Shown here: one piece after another, positions 1 to 9,977 of the stretch
Numbering within the stretch: the first letter of the stretch is position 1
Layout: each line of letters opens with the position of its first letter
Assembly (NCBI GenBank): GCA_945885545.1
Contig: CAMCYZ010000002.1
Coordinates: 1 to 52,865, forward strand
DNA from: Spirosoma fluviale
GTDB taxonomy: Bacteria; Bacteroidota; Bacteroidia; Cytophagales; Spirosomataceae
Reading direction: 5' to 3'
Length of the DNA: 52,865 nucleotides
Made by a program: the position numbers and the translations under genes
The notes under the pieces: model-generated
Told to the model about the DNA's origin: nothing
The model's database searches: none
What the model saw: only the letters and a program-made list of their open reading frames with translations

Positions 1-147
1 AGATTTTACGGCCATTAATGAAGAAAGAGTAAACGAAGTAGTGAACATTTTAAACAACAGGCCGAGAAAAAGATTCGATTATTTGACGCCGTATGAAGTG
101 TTTTTGAAAAAATCTGCGTAAAGTTGCATTTGTTACTTGAATGCACC
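1..147 (+). mobile_element. Right end of an IS30-type insertion sequence (cut by window edge)
   Basis: The first 121 bases encode a transposase tail. The following 26 bases (122-147) are the likely terminal repeat of the element, since a GTTGCA-type end shortly after the transposase stop is usual for IS30 relatives in Bacteroidota. The left end is outside the window, so the pairing of terminal repeats and any target duplication cannot be checked. The exact outer boundary is an inference. Confidence 0.5.
2..121 (+). CDS. IS30-family transposase, C-terminal 39 residues (partial)
   Basis: An open frame runs from the left edge to a TAA at 119-121. It reads ...NEERVNEVVNILNNRPRKR... and then a YLTPYEVF-like segment. 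The pattern LNNRPRK(R)x..TPxEVF is the characteristic C-terminus of IS30/IS4351-type DDE transposases, which cut and paste the element. The catalytic domain is outside the window, so nothing can be said about whether the copy is active. Confidence 0.75.
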   Translation, partial: DFTAINEERVNEVVNILNNRPRKRFDYLTPYEVFLKKSA

Positions 148-282
148 AAAGCAAATTTTTAAAACAAAAAAATATACCCTAAATAAATCATGTAGTATAA
201 AAATATAAAATTGGCAATTAACTATTAATGCAATACTTATAATCACTTAATACGCAATCTGTGTTAAATTCATTTATCATCT

Positions 283-309
283 AAAAAAAATCCAGCCGAA
301 GCTGGATTT
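283..309 (-). terminator. Rho-independent terminator after lpdA
   Basis: A perfect 9-bp stem (288-296 with 301-309) closes a four-base loop. On the minus strand the loop is TTCG closed by C-G, the very stable UUCG tetraloop, and it is followed by a T run (complement of the A run at 283-290). It lies 27 bases past the lpdA stop and ends the minus-strand operon. Confidence 0.85.
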
Positions 310-335
310 CATGAATATCTAAAACTAAAAAAAAA

Positions 336-1736
336 TTACGAGTGAATAGCCCTATTCTCCGTGGCCGCCAGACATGCCTCTTTCATGGCTTCTAGGTAGG
401 TGGGGTGAGCGTGAGATATTCTGGAGATATCTTCTGCTGAGGCCCTAAACTCCATGGCTGTTACGGCTTCGCCAATCATATCGGCCGCTCTTGCTCCTAT
501 TATATGTACGCCCAATATCTCGTCAGTGTTTTTATCGGCCAATACTTTTACCAATCCATCTACATCGCCACTGGCTGTTGCTCTTCCCAATGCTTTGAAA
601 GGGAAAGAACCTGACTTGTAGGCTATTCCGGCAGCTTTAAGCTCTTCTTCGGTTTTGCCCACTGCGGCCACTTCTGGCCATGTGTACACCACACCTGGTA
701 TGAGGTTGTAGCTGATATGCGGTTTTTGTCCTGCTATAATTTCGGCCACAAAAACACCTTCCTCCTCGGCTTTGTGGGCCAACATGGCACCTCTTACCAC
801 GTCGCCAATGGCGTAAATGTTCGGTACGTTGGTTTGGAGGGTATGCTCGTCTACCGATACCTTTCCTCTTTCGGTGGCTACACCTACAGCCTCCAGGTTA
901 AGATTATCCACGTAAGGTCTTCTACCGATGCTTACCAAGCAATAATCGCCCAGTATCTCTACTTTTTTTCCATCTTTATCCTCAGCGGTTATTTTCACTT
1001 CTTTACCTAAGTTTTCAATCAAACTCACTTTGGTGTTGAAATAGAATTCCGCTCCAAGTTTCTTAATAGACTTCTGCAATTCCTTGCCCATGGTTTTGTC
1101 CATCGTAGGTATCATGCCGTCAGCAAACTCCACAAAAGTCACTTTAGAGCCCAAACGAGCATACACCGAACCCAACTCCGCTCCTATCACTCCTGCACCA
1201 ATGACCACCAAATGTTTTGGCAATTCTTGTAGCTTCAGGGCTTCGGTAGAAGTAATGATACGGGTTTTGTCATAATTCATGAAAGGCAAAATAGTTGGCT
1301 TAGAACCCGTGGCTATAATGATATTTTTGCCCGTAATTTGTTCTTCTGAGCCGTCTTCTTTGGCTATTTTCACTGTATTTTTATCTACAAAAGAACCAAA
1401 ACCATTCTTGACATCAATCTTATTTTTTTTCATCAAATAAGTGATGCCGTCGTTCATTTTCTTCACCACTCCACTTTTTCTTTCAATCATTTTCGAAAGA
1501 TCGGCCTTAACTTTGCCTGTGGTGATACCGTGTTCTTCAAAATGATGCACGGCATTGTAAAAATGCTCTGAGGAGTCAAGCAGTGCTTTGGAAGGAATAC
1601 AGCCTACGTTGAGGCAGGTTCCGCCCATGGCGTTATATTTTTCAATAAGGGCAGTTTTGAAGCCCAACTGCGAGCATCTAATGGCGGCCACATATCCACC
1701 AGGGCCTGATCCGATTACTACTACGTCGTATTGCAT
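336..1736 (-). CDS. lpdA: Dihydrolipoyl dehydrogenase (E3)
   Basis: FAD-dependent E3 subunit that reoxidises dihydrolipoamide of 2-oxo-acid dehydrogenase complexes with NAD+; cytoplasmic. The 466-residue length is normal. The N-terminal FAD motif GSGPGG is at residues 9-14. The redox-active pair is C41 and C46 within GGTCLNVGCIPSK. A second Rossmann motif VVIGAGVIGAELGS for NAD lies near residue 180. The C-terminal HPTYLE holds the catalytic His444 and Glu449. It follows sucB on the same strand with a 61-bp gap that contains a hairpin terminator, so it can probably also be transcribed separately and could serve other complexes such as pyruvate dehydrogenase. It is followed by a strong terminator. 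Confidence 0.97.
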   Translation of the reverse strand: MQYDVVVIGSGPGGYVAAIRCSQLGFKTALIEKYNAMGGTCLNVGCIPSKALLDSSEHFYNAVHHFEEHGITTGKVKADLSKMIERKSGVVKKMNDGITYLMKKNKIDVKNGFGSFVDKNTVKIAKEDGSEEQITGKNIIIATGSKPTILPFMNYDKTRIITSTEALKLQELPKHLVVIGAGVIGAELGSVYARLGSKVTFVEFADGMIPTMDKTMGKELQKSIKKLGAEFYFNTKVSLIENLGKEVKITAEDKDGKKVEILGDYCLVSIGRRPYVDNLNLEAVGVATERGKVSVDEHTLQTNVPNIYAIGDVVRGAMLAHKAEEEGVFVAEIIAGQKPHISYNLIPGVVYTWPEVAAVGKTEEELKAAGIAYKSGSFPFKALGRATASGDVDGLVKVLADKNTDEILGVHIIGARAADMIGEAVTAMEFRASAEDISRISHAHPTYLEAMKEACLAATENRAIHS

Positions 1737-1761
1737 AAAAATGTGTTTTTAAATCTTTTAG

Positions 1762-1788
1762 AAAAAAAGGCATCTTTAAGAGATGCCT
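1762..1788 (-). terminator. Hairpin terminator or attenuator between sucB and lpdA
   Basis: An 8-bp perfect stem (1768-1775 with 1781-1788) with a 5-base loop is followed on the minus strand by seven T (complement of A run 1762-1768). It lies 10 bases past the sucB stop and 26 bases before the lpdA start. It should lower or stop read-through into lpdA, giving different E2 and E3 levels. Confidence 0.75.
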
Positions 1789-1797
1789 ATTAAAAAT

Positions 1798-3333
1798 TTA
1801 CACTTGAAGAAGCATTCTCATTGGATCTTCTAGAAGCTGTTTTACTCTTACCAAAAATCCTACAGAATCTTTACCATCAATAGTACGGTGGTCATAAGAA
1901 AGAGCCACGTACATGATAGGCCTGATTTCAACAGCACCATTGATAGCTACAGGACGCTCAACGATGTTGTGCATACCCAATATAGCAGACTGCGGTGCAT
2001 TGATTATAGGAGTAGAAAGCATAGAACCGAAGATTCCGCCATTGGTAATGGTAAAAGTTCCCCCAGTCATTTCGTCCAACGTCAATTTATTGTCTCTGGC
2101 TTTCAAGGCCAGCCTAACCACTTCGCTTTCTATTTGAGCAAACGACATTTTTTCGGCATTTCTGATAACCGGTACCACCAAACCTCTCGGAGCAGAAACC
2201 GCAATAGAAATATCGGTAAAATCATTGTAAACTACCTCATCTCCATCTATAAATGCATTTACAACTGGGAAGTCCTGCAGTGCAATAGAACATGCCTTGG
2301 TGAAGAATGACATAAAGCCAAGCCCAACACCGTGCGTATCTTTGAATTTATCCTTGTACTGTTTTCTGAGGTCCATAATTGGTTTCATGTCTACTTCGTT
2401 AAAAGTAGTGAGCATGGCCGTCTCGTTTTTCACGGCTACCAATCTACGGGCAATGGTCTTCCGAAGCGAACTCATTTTTTCTCTTCTTGAGCCTCTTTCT
2501 TCCTTGGCAGCTGTTTCCGCAACTTTGGGAGTCGTAGTAGCCACTGGAGCAGATGCTGCTGGTGCTGAAGAGGCCTTTTGTGCGTCTTCTTTGGTGATTC
2601 TGCCACCTACGCCTGAGCCACTAACCTGATTGGCAGTTAGTCCTTTTTCAGCCATCACCTTAGCGGCAGCTGGAGATGGATGACCTTCTGCATAGGTTCC
2701 GGCTGTTGCAGCTGGAGCCGACGCCGTAGTTTCTACCACTGACGTTGCACTTGGAGTAACTACCGCCCCACCTACTGTGACAGATGCCAACGCACCACCA
2801 ATAGCTACCACGCTTCCTTCATGAGCAATGATAGTAAGTGTACCCGCAAATGGCGAGGGCAATTCGAAAGTGGCCTTGTCAGATTCTAATTCACAAATAA
2901 TCTCGTCTAAACCAACGGTATCACCTGATTTCTTCAACCAATTGGCAATCGTAACTTCTGTAATGGACTCGCCTACTGTTGGCACTTTAATTTCCAAAAC
3001 TTCGACTTTTTGTCCTTCCGCTGCTGCTACCGGTTCAGAAACAACCGCCGGCTTAACCTCCAGAGGTAATGGCTCGGACTTTTCGCTGCTTGCAGCATTT
3101 TGTGGTTCAATAGAGCAAATAGCAGCACCGATTTTAAGGGTATCGCCCTCTTTCCCGATAATACGAAGAATACCGTCTGCCTCAGCAGGGAGCTCGAAGG
3201 TAGCTTTATCAGACTCAAGCTCACAAATAACTTCGTCCATTTTTACAAAATCCCCATCTTTTTTTACCCAGGCAGCTATAGTAACTTCTGTTACTGATTC
3301 GCCTACCGAAGGCACTTTCATGTCAATAGCCAT
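1798..3333 (-). CDS. sucB: 2-oxoglutarate dehydrogenase E2, dihydrolipoyllysine succinyltransferase with two lipoyl domains
   Basis: Core E2 of the 2-oxoglutarate dehydrogenase complex, which transfers succinyl from lipoamide to CoA in the TCA cycle. There are two lipoyl domains in tandem with the same [10 protein letters not shown] signature; the lipoylated lysines are K43 and K153. An Ala/Pro/Thr-rich linker follows each domain. The peripheral subunit-binding domain is at about 217-255 ([14 protein letters not shown] and [10 protein letters not shown]). The catalytic acyltransferase domain runs from about 280 to the end, with the active-site DHRTIDG motif at H482 and D486. The 511 residues are longer than the one-lipoyl proteobacterial SucB because of the second lipoyl domain. 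It starts two bases after the sucA stop, so the two are almost certainly translationally coupled. Confidence 0.95.
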   Translation of the reverse strand: MAIDMKVPSVGESVTEVTIAAWVKKDGDFVKMDEVICELESDKATFELPAEADGILRIIGKEGDTLKIGAAICSIEPQNAASSEKSEPLPLEVKPAVVSEPVAAAEGQKVEVLEIKVPTVGESITEVTIANWLKKSGDTVGLDEIICELESDKATFELPSPFAGTLTIIAHEGSVVAIGGALASVTVGGAVVTPSATSVVETTASAPAATAGTYAEGHPSPAAAKVMAEKGLTANQVSGSGVGGRITKEDAQKASSAPAASAPVATTTPKVAETAAKEERGSRREKMSSLRKTIARRLVAVKNETAMLTTFNEVDMKPIMDLRKQYKDKFKDTHGVGLGFMSFFTKACSIALQDFPVVNAFIDGDEVVYNDFTDISIAVSAPRGLVVPVIRNAEKMSFAQIESEVVRLALKARDNKLTLDEMTGGTFTITNGGIFGSMLSTPIINAPQSAILGMHNIVERPVAINGAVEIRPIMYVALSYDHRTIDGKDSVGFLVRVKQLLEDPMRMLLQV

Positions 3334-3335
3334 AA

Positions 3336-6107
3336 TTAATTCAATTGGAATGCTTTTTCTAAAATTTTACTTTGGATATCGTTGTGATTTTTTGTATAAC
3401 CAGTTGCTGGTGAAGCACTTAGTTTTCTGGAAATCACATCATCTATACCTACAGGGAATTCTCTGGTAATAAATGACCAATATCCCATATTTAATGGTTC
3501 TTCCTGAACCCAGATTTTCTCGGCTTTACTGTATTTGGCCAGTTCTGCTTCTATTTTTGTTTTCGGGAAAGGATACAATTGCTCCAATCTTATGATAGCA
3601 ATATCCTCTCTATTTTCGTCTAATCTCCTTTTGTGAAGATCATAATAAATTTTCCCGCTACACAATAACACCTTTCTTACTTTCTTCGGATCTACCGTTT
3701 CATCTCCTATAATTTCTTGGAAACTAGTATTTTCGGCAAAATCACTCATGTTAGAAACCGCCAAAGGATGTCTTAACATCGACTTCGGTGACATGTGTAC
3801 ACATGGCTTGCGGAATGGTAAAGCGACTTGCCTTCTCAACATGTGGAAAAAGTTGGCCGGGGTAGTGCAATTACATACATAAATGTTGTATTCAGCTGCC
3901 AATTGCAAAAATCTCTCCGGTCGGGCGTTAGAGTGTTCTGGCCCTTGACCTTCATAACCATGTGGAAGTAACAACACCAAACCGTTCATGGAGTTCCATT
4001 TTGACTCGGCAGCTACCAAAAACTGGTCAATCATGATTTGTGCACCGTTGGCAAAGTCGCCAAACTGTGCCTCCCAAATAACCAAAGCACTTGGATTGGC
4101 CAAGGCATATCCATATTCAAATCCCATAACAGCATATTCTGAAAGGAACGAGTTGTAAATCTCGAATTTTCCTTGATCAGGGCTGATATGAGCTAGATTA
4201 TTGTATCGGTTGTAGTTTTTGATATCATGTAGAATGGCATGTCGGTGAGAAAAAGTACCTCTTTGCACGTCTTGGCCTGTCATACGTACCCAATTGCCTT
4301 GTTGCAGCAATGAACCAAAAGCCAACAATTCTGCAGCCGCCCAATTGAATGGTTTCTTACCTGCAAAAATATCCTTACGTTCCTCTAAAACCTTTTCTAT
4401 TTGTTTGATAGGCGTAAAACCCTCGGGTACATTTGACAAAACCGCTCCAACTTGAGCCATTACTTCATTAGAAATACCTGTTTTGGGCGATTCTTCAAAA
4501 TCTTCGATGGTAGAACGACGTAGTTTTGCCCAGTCTCTTTCTAGTTTTGGAAGTTGGTAAGGCAACTGATTTTGTTTTACTTTTGATAGAATATCTTGCA
4601 AGCCGTCGTCAAATTGAGCTCTTATTTGCTTGGCATCCTCCTCGCTTATCGTACCATCTGCCTTGAGTTTATCTACATAGATTTCTCTTGGTGTTTGATG
4701 CTTACTAATCAACTCGTACATGCCCGGCTGTGTAAAACGTGGCTCATCGGCTTCGTTGTGGCCATGTTTACGATAGCAAATCATATCCACAAAAACATCC
4801 TTATTGAATTCTTTTCTAAACTCTAAGGCAAGCTCCATGGCATAAACCACAGCCTCAGGATCGTCACCGTTTACGTGGAAAATAGGCGTATCCAACATTT
4901 TGGCCACGTCTGAGCAGTACAAAGTCGAACGGGCGTCTGCGTTGTCTGTCGTGAAACCTATTTGATTATTTATAATGAAATGTATCGCACCACCCACATA
5001 ATATCCAGGTAGATTCGACATTTGGGCTATTTCATAAACAATACCCTGACCCGCCAAAGATGCGTCGCCATGAATAATTATTGGAAGAATCTTGTCATAA
5101 ATGTCGGCAAACTCGTTGGGCTTAAGACCTTGACTTTCAAAGTGAGCATCGGCTCTTGCTCGGGCATAACCCAAAACAACAGGATCCACTGTTTCTAAGT
5201 GCGAAGGATTAGCCATGAGTTTCATTGAAACTCTTTTTCCACTTGGAGTCTCTATTTGGCTCGAATAACCCATGTGGTATTTTACGTCACCGTCGCTAAA
5301 TTCTAAGGTAGGTACGTTTTCCTCAAACTCATTAAAAACTTGATCATAAGGCTTCTGCATGATATTGGTCAGAACATTGAGTCTACCTCTGTGTGCCATT
5401 CCTATCACTACCTCTTCAACACCTAACTCAGCCCCTTTTAATATGGCGGCGTCAAGACCAGCTATTGCCGACTCCCCACCTTCTAGTGAGAATCTTTTTT
5501 TACCTAAAAATTTGGTATGCAGGAAATTTTCAAAAGCTACGGCTTGATTTACTTTCTTAAGAATTCTTTTCTTTTGGTCAAACGAAGGATTGTAGGTCAG
5601 GTAATCCTTCTCGATTTTTTTCCTGAACCAATTCTTGATATTGCTATCCCTGATAAAGAGATATTCAAAACCAATTTTGCCTCCATAAATGGTCTTCAAA
5701 GAAGTTTCTATTTCTCTTAAAGTAGCTGGTCTTCCAAAAACCTCCACTCCCGCTTCAAAAACAGTATCTAAATCTTTTTCTGATAGGTAAAAAAACGACA
5801 AATCGAGATTGGCGTTGTATTTTCTGACAGCATAAAGCGGGTCTATTTTCGACATCATGTGTCCGCGTGACCTGTATCCGCGTATCAGATGCACTACTTC
5901 ACGTTCTTTGGAAATTCTGTCTTTTTGGTCATCAGAAGATATTCCAATAGACTCAGGAACCTCAGCGTTCCAAGATTTTGAAAATTCAAATCCCTTGAAA
6001 AAATATTGCCAACTGACATCTACTGATTCTGGATTTTGAAGGTATTGTTGGTAAAGTGATTCTAAGGCGGCTACATCGCCATTAGCTATATATGAGAACT
6101 GATCCAT
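3336..6107 (-). CDS. sucA: 2-oxoglutarate dehydrogenase E1 component
   Basis: Thiamine-diphosphate-dependent E1 that decarboxylates 2-oxoglutarate and succinylates the lipoyl arms of SucB. The 923 residues match the family. The N-terminus [22 protein letters not shown] is the usual E2-interacting segment. Family motifs are [50 protein letters not shown] (cofactor region) and, in the C-terminal half, [24 protein letters not shown] split over the transketolase-like pyrimidine domain. First gene of sucA-sucB-lpdA. The 252 bases upstream are very AT-rich and show no clear -7 element. Confidence 0.97.
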   Translation of the reverse strand: MDQFSYIANGDVAALESLYQQYLQNPESVDVSWQYFFKGFEFSKSWNAEVPESIGISSDDQKDRISKEREVVHLIRGYRSRGHMMSKIDPLYAVRKYNANLDLSFFYLSEKDLDTVFEAGVEVFGRPATLREIETSLKTIYGGKIGFEYLFIRDSNIKNWFRKKIEKDYLTYNPSFDQKKRILKKVNQAVAFENFLHTKFLGKKRFSLEGGESAIAGLDAAILKGAELGVEEVVIGMAHRGRLNVLTNIMQKPYDQVFNEFEENVPTLEFSDGDVKYHMGYSSQIETPSGKRVSMKLMANPSHLETVDPVVLGYARARADAHFESQGLKPNEFADIYDKILPIIIHGDASLAGQGIVYEIAQMSNLPGYYVGGAIHFIINNQIGFTTDNADARSTLYCSDVAKMLDTPIFHVNGDDPEAVVYAMELALEFRKEFNKDVFVDMICYRKHGHNEADEPRFTQPGMYELISKHQTPREIYVDKLKADGTISEEDAKQIRAQFDDGLQDILSKVKQNQLPYQLPKLERDWAKLRRSTIEDFEESPKTGISNEVMAQVGAVLSNVPEGFTPIKQIEKVLEERKDIFAGKKPFNWAAAELLAFGSLLQQGNWVRMTGQDVQRGTFSHRHAILHDIKNYNRYNNLAHISPDQGKFEIYNSFLSEYAVMGFEYGYALANPSALVIWEAQFGDFANGAQIMIDQFLVAAESKWNSMNGLVLLLPHGYEGQGPEHSNARPERFLQLAAEYNIYVCNCTTPANFFHMLRRQVALPFRKPCVHMSPKSMLRHPLAVSNMSDFAENTSFQEIIGDETVDPKKVRKVLLCSGKIYYDLHKRRLDENREDIAIIRLEQLYPFPKTKIEAELAKYSKAEKIWVQEEPLNMGYWSFITREFPVGIDDVISRKLSASPATGYTKNHNDIQSKILEKAFQLN

Positions 6108-6359
6108 TGTTATTTTTGTACTCTTGAAGCGTTGTTTAATTCCAAAATAAACCTATGATTTCGTAATACTTAAACGTGAATAAAAATATTTTAATGCGAA
6201 CTAAATATTTTTATTTTTAATAAGCAAAAATTTGTGTTTTTTTTATAAAAAATGTATTAAATATTTCCTTTTATTGAACTTTTTAAAGAAAAATAAGAAA
6301 AAACATGAGCTTTTTTTGAAATATTAATTAGATAACTTGCTAAATATTTAAATACAAAA

Positions 6360-7250
6360 TCAAAACTTTCCAAAAAACCAACTATCGCCTCCAGAATCAT
6401 CGCTGTTGTATTTAACCATAAACTGAAAAACGCCACCAACCGCCAAATTTGCCGTATTGGGTCTAGTCTCGGTAGTCGAACTAGAATCATATGATAAGGC
6501 AAAAGTCATGGTTCTAGTGGCCTTATACTCCGCAAAAGGTATAACAGTAGGTTTGGATTCACCATAGGCCATGAGCTTATTAAAACGATAAGATGCACCG
6601 ATACCAAATCTGTTATTTACAGAAGCTTTAAAATTAAAATCGTAGCTGTTTCTTGAAGTTTGAATATCGTGGTAATACAATACGTTAGCATTAAAGCCAA
6701 AGATTGACTCGTTGTCAAAAATATAACCGCCATTTACGAGGAACGGTTTTTGTTCACCAATTTGGCGAGACGCTAAAAGCATAGGATTAGAAACACCCAA
6801 AAACACGCCCTTGTAGCTACTAAAAACACCAAGACCGCCGTGTAGTAGTACACGTTGCGTCAAATTGGCAGCCAACATGTTGGGTTGAATAAAAATACCC
6901 GCATTCGCACCCATTTTAAGTTTTAATTCACCGATTTCGTAACCTTTGGCATAGCTAAAACCCAAACCAGTAGTTATGATATTACCAGAATTGTTTCTGT
7001 ATCCCTGAAAAGCCAAGCCTCCTTTGTTGTACAATTGGCCATCTAAAACTAAGACTTGGTTGACCTGATTGAGTCGAACCGATCCATTGAATTGATTGCC
7101 CAAAATACCTTTCAATGTAAATGGGCCGTTCTCTCCGGCCAATGCCGGATTTATGGCTAAATAGTTCAAGTGATACTGCTTCAAAAGACCTATTTGCGAA
7201 AATCCTTTGTGGGATATCAAGAATAATAACATCAAAAAAACTTTTTTCAT
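6360..7250 (-). CDS. PorP/SprF-family type IX secretion outer-membrane protein
   Basis: A 296-residue protein with a signal peptide (MKKVFLMLLFLISHKGFSQ, cut after the Q-proximal site) and then the family hallmark of an N-terminal beta-strand with the LNYLAINPALAG motif. The rest alternates Gly/aromatic-rich strands, as expected of a 14-strand barrel. PorP/SprF proteins sit in the outer membrane and tether specific T9SS-secreted adhesins to the cell surface. It is the last gene of a group with a PorE-like OmpA protein and a second PorP/SprF protein. The gap of 145 bases from the PorE-like gene contains a terminator, so this gene may have its own promoter. Confidence 0.85.
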   Translation of the reverse strand: MKKVFLMLLFLISHKGFSQIGLLKQYHLNYLAINPALAGENGPFTLKGILGNQFNGSVRLNQVNQVLVLDGQLYNKGGLAFQGYRNNSGNIITTGLGFSYAKGYEIGELKLKMGANAGIFIQPNMLAANLTQRVLLHGGLGVFSSYKGVFLGVSNPMLLASRQIGEQKPFLVNGGYIFDNESIFGFNANVLYYHDIQTSRNSYDFNFKASVNNRFGIGASYRFNKLMAYGESKPTVIPFAEYKATRTMTFALSYDSSSTTETRPNTANLAVGGVFQFMVKYNSDDSGGDSWFFGKF

Positions 7251-7341
7251 AATTTTATGTTTTGACGCAAGGTTGTCTTTATGCTTAGTAGTTTACTTAT
7301 AAAGACTTGCATGCAGCTGATTAATATTGTACTTTTTGTTC

Positions 7342-7372
7342 AAAAAAATGACCGTCTATTTCTAAACGGTCA
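7342..7372 (-). terminator. Rho-independent terminator after the PorE-like gene
   Basis: A 7-bp perfect stem (7349-7355 with 7366-7372) with a 10-base loop is followed on the minus strand by seven T (complement of 7342-7348). It begins 24 bases past the stop of the PorE-like gene, separating it from the downstream PorP/SprF gene. Confidence 0.7.
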
Positions 7373-7395
7373 AATTATAAATTCTTGTTATAAAC

Positions 7396-9945
7396 TTAAT
7401 CCATTTGTAGGATTTTTATTTCAGTACGTCTATTTCTTTGGTGTTCGGCTTCAGAGCATTGAACACCGTCAGCACAATTATTTGCCAAAATTGTCTCTCC
7501 GTAACCTTTGTACTCTACTCTTGAGCGGCTTATGCCTCTTTTGAATAGGTAATCAGAAGATGCTTTGGCCCTTTCATCAGACAATTTTTGGTTAAAATCA
7601 GAAGGGCTTCTGCTATCCGTATGAGAACCTAACTCAATTTTCATTTTTGGATATTCACGCATTAGTTTCACCAATTTATCCAATTCCACTCTTGCATCAG
7701 AACGTATATTAAATTTTCCGTAGTCGAAGTAAATGTTTTCGATTTCTACCACATCTCCCTTGGTAAACATAAATAAATCTGTACTTATGATTTCGTTTGT
7801 TTTACAGTTCAAATTCTTAAGCGATTTAGACTTTGAAGCCATATTTTCTCTCTTACCTTCAATGGTATAGTCGCATCCTTCTAAAGCTGTAAACTGGAAG
7901 TTTCCGTATTTGTCAGAGTAAGCGGTTACTATTGAATTGTCACATCCGTTTTTCAAAGATACCAACACGCCCTCGATAGATTGCTTGTTAGATTGCAACG
8001 AAACTTTTCCTTTGATAATACAAATTTTACCTACCTTGTTTGTACCCGACTGCAAGATTTTCTTTGGATTTTTGCTATTACCATTGTCAGAACTTTTGTC
8101 AAAGTCAGCATTTACTGTTGAACCATCTTCTGACAATCTAGATTTATCAGGCGTAATAGCAATTACATTTTCAGTAGAATCGACAATTTTAGGTCTTTCT
8201 AGAGGGATCTCTAATCTAGATGGCTCGTTGTCACACACATCAGTTGAATAACTAACTGTGTTATTGTTATAACCATCACGTTTAGTTTTGAATCTATACT
8301 CATATTCAACTGCTATGTTATCAATAGCTATTATTCCCTCGGCGTTTGTTACCAATTCTATGTTATTCCCTGCTTCATCGGTGTAATTAAGGGTAGTGTT
8401 GTCTAGTGGCATTTTAGTGTCCGTATCGTACACAGCAATCAACAATTCACAACCCTCTTTGATTTCACATTCTCTGTCGAATTTGTAAATATCATCATCG
8501 CTTCCACCTCTTTTACGGTTGGAGCTGAAATATCCGCTTTGTCTTAGACCGTCGGTAATGATACCAAAGTCGTCTTTGCTTGAGTTTATTGGAGCACCTA
8601 AGTTAATTACTCTTCCTTTTTGAGTAACTCCATCTAACTGAGTAAAGAAGATATCCAATTCACCTAAACCAGGTAGACCTTCAGAAGAGAAGTAAAGGTT
8701 ACCTTTTTCATCAACATAAGGAAACATTTCGTTGCCTTTGGTATTGATGGCATTACCCAAGTTTACAGGTGCTGACCAGTTAACTCCATCATAACGTGTC
8801 ACATAGATATCTGTTCCACCAAATCCACCTGGCATATCAGATGCAAAAAACAATAGTTTTTCGTCAGGTGAAAGTGCTGGATGGCCCATTGAGTATTCGT
8901 TAGAGTTAAAAGGCAACTCGACCACATTTCCCCAGCCGTCTTTTTTAGATTCGCCCATGTAGAGTTTGAGCTTAATGATGCCATCAGAACTCTTTTTAGC
9001 TGTACCACGTGAAGATGTGTTATTTCTTGTAAAAATAACTTTTGAGCCATCTTTGAAAAACGCAGCTGGACCTTCATGATATTTTGAGTTAATCGTCCCC
9101 CCCATTCTATCACTTTCAGTCATTGGTTTGTCAGCGTATCCATAACCTTGAGAGATATTTTTACCACCGAAACTACCTATTGTACGAGAGTCGTTGGCCG
9201 TTGGCATGGTGTACTCGTCAGAACCAACTGTCCCACCCGAGCCAGACTTCGCCTTCCTTGATGAAGATCCACCGCCACCTAGACCCGCCTCTGTGGCAGA
9301 AAGATAGGCGATATCCTCAAGATGATACAAATCCAAAAATGGTGAATTATCCCAAGAAAAAACTCTTCTTATACCCGAAGTGTTGCGTCTGTTTGAAACA
9401 AATATTAAACCATTTTGATAGTTTGTCGGACTAAAATCTGCTGCGTTGGTATTGATAGAAAGATAATCTACTTTATAACAAGCGGCATTTTTTGATAAAA
9501 CACTTACATCATCATAAAGTTTAGAGAAACCTTTGGCTATAATATCATTATCCACAATGGCCAAATATTTTTGGTATTGCTCCTGTGATTCTTTATATTT
9601 TGCGTTACTGGCCAAAGCTTGTGCGTAGTCCATCAGTACTTTTGCACGATCTCCTGAGAAATCGCTAGAAGAACTTACCAAATCACGCAAGACTCTTTCA
9701 GCATTTACGGCATCTTTCACCTTTAAATAGCTTTCAGAGAGATTTTTCATGGCTGAAAATTTCTCTCCTCCTGAAATCCCCTTCTTTTTCAAGGCTTGTT
9801 CGTAAGCATCGATAGCTCTAACGTAACTTAAATTATCAAAGTGGTGTTGAGCAGTCTTCAAAAGTGCATTCTGACCCATAGCCATATAAGACACCAGCCC
9901 AACACATACCAACAGTGCAATTTTTCTTTTAATCCTGATAAACAT
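7396..9945 (-). CDS. PorE-like protein: TPR, beta-propeller, carboxypeptidase-regulatory and OmpA domains
   Basis: An 849-residue exported protein (signal segment to about residue 24, ending MAMGQ). Domain order: N-terminal TPR-like helices (about 26-190, with ...YVRAIDAYEQALKKKG); a low-complexity Gly/Ser insert near 225-245; PD40/WD40-type propeller repeats (about 290-500, with ALSPDEKLLFFASDMPGG and YFSSEGLPGLGELDIF); two regulatory-like beta domains (about 505-600 and 665-725); and a C-terminal OmpA peptidoglycan-binding domain (about 735-849, with IYFDYGKFNIR and HTDSRS...LSDERA). This is the architecture of PorE, the periplasmic T9SS component that anchors the secretion machinery to peptidoglycan. 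It lies between two PorP/SprF genes, which supports a role in T9SS surface attachment. It could equally be one of the many locus-specific PorE paralogues of Bacteroidota rather than the core protein. Confidence 0.85.
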   Translation of the reverse strand: MFIRIKRKIALLVCVGLVSYMAMGQNALLKTAQHHFDNLSYVRAIDAYEQALKKKGISGGEKFSAMKNLSESYLKVKDAVNAERVLRDLVSSSSDFSGDRAKVLMDYAQALASNAKYKESQEQYQKYLAIVDNDIIAKGFSKLYDDVSVLSKNAACYKVDYLSINTNAADFSPTNYQNGLIFVSNRRNTSGIRRVFSWDNSPFLDLYHLEDIAYLSATEAGLGGGGSSSRKAKSGSGGTVGSDEYTMPTANDSRTIGSFGGKNISQGYGYADKPMTESDRMGGTINSKYHEGPAAFFKDGSKVIFTRNNTSSRGTAKKSSDGIIKLKLYMGESKKDGWGNVVELPFNSNEYSMGHPALSPDEKLLFFASDMPGGFGGTDIYVTRYDGVNWSAPVNLGNAINTKGNEMFPYVDEKGNLYFSSEGLPGLGELDIFFTQLDGVTQKGRVINLGAPINSSKDDFGIITDGLRQSGYFSSNRKRGGSDDDIYKFDRECEIKEGCELLIAVYDTDTKMPLDNTTLNYTDEAGNNIELVTNAEGIIAIDNIAVEYEYRFKTKRDGYNNNTVSYSTDVCDNEPSRLEIPLERPKIVDSTENVIAITPDKSRLSEDGSTVNADFDKSSDNGNSKNPKKILQSGTNKVGKICIIKGKVSLQSNKQSIEGVLVSLKNGCDNSIVTAYSDKYGNFQFTALEGCDYTIEGKRENMASKSKSLKNLNCKTNEIISTDLFMFTKGDVVEIENIYFDYGKFNIRSDARVELDKLVKLMREYPKMKIELGSHTDSRSPSDFNQKLSDERAKASSDYLFKRGISRSRVEYKGYGETILANNCADGVQCSEAEHQRNRRTEIKILQMD

Positions 9946-9977
9946 AATTTTATTATTTTATTTTAGGGACTTTGGCA

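Noticed and set aside
6257-6502. 81-residue minus-strand frame overlapping the end of the PorP/SprF gene
   Set aside because: It is a shadow of the PorP/SprF gene in another frame plus AT-rich spacer.
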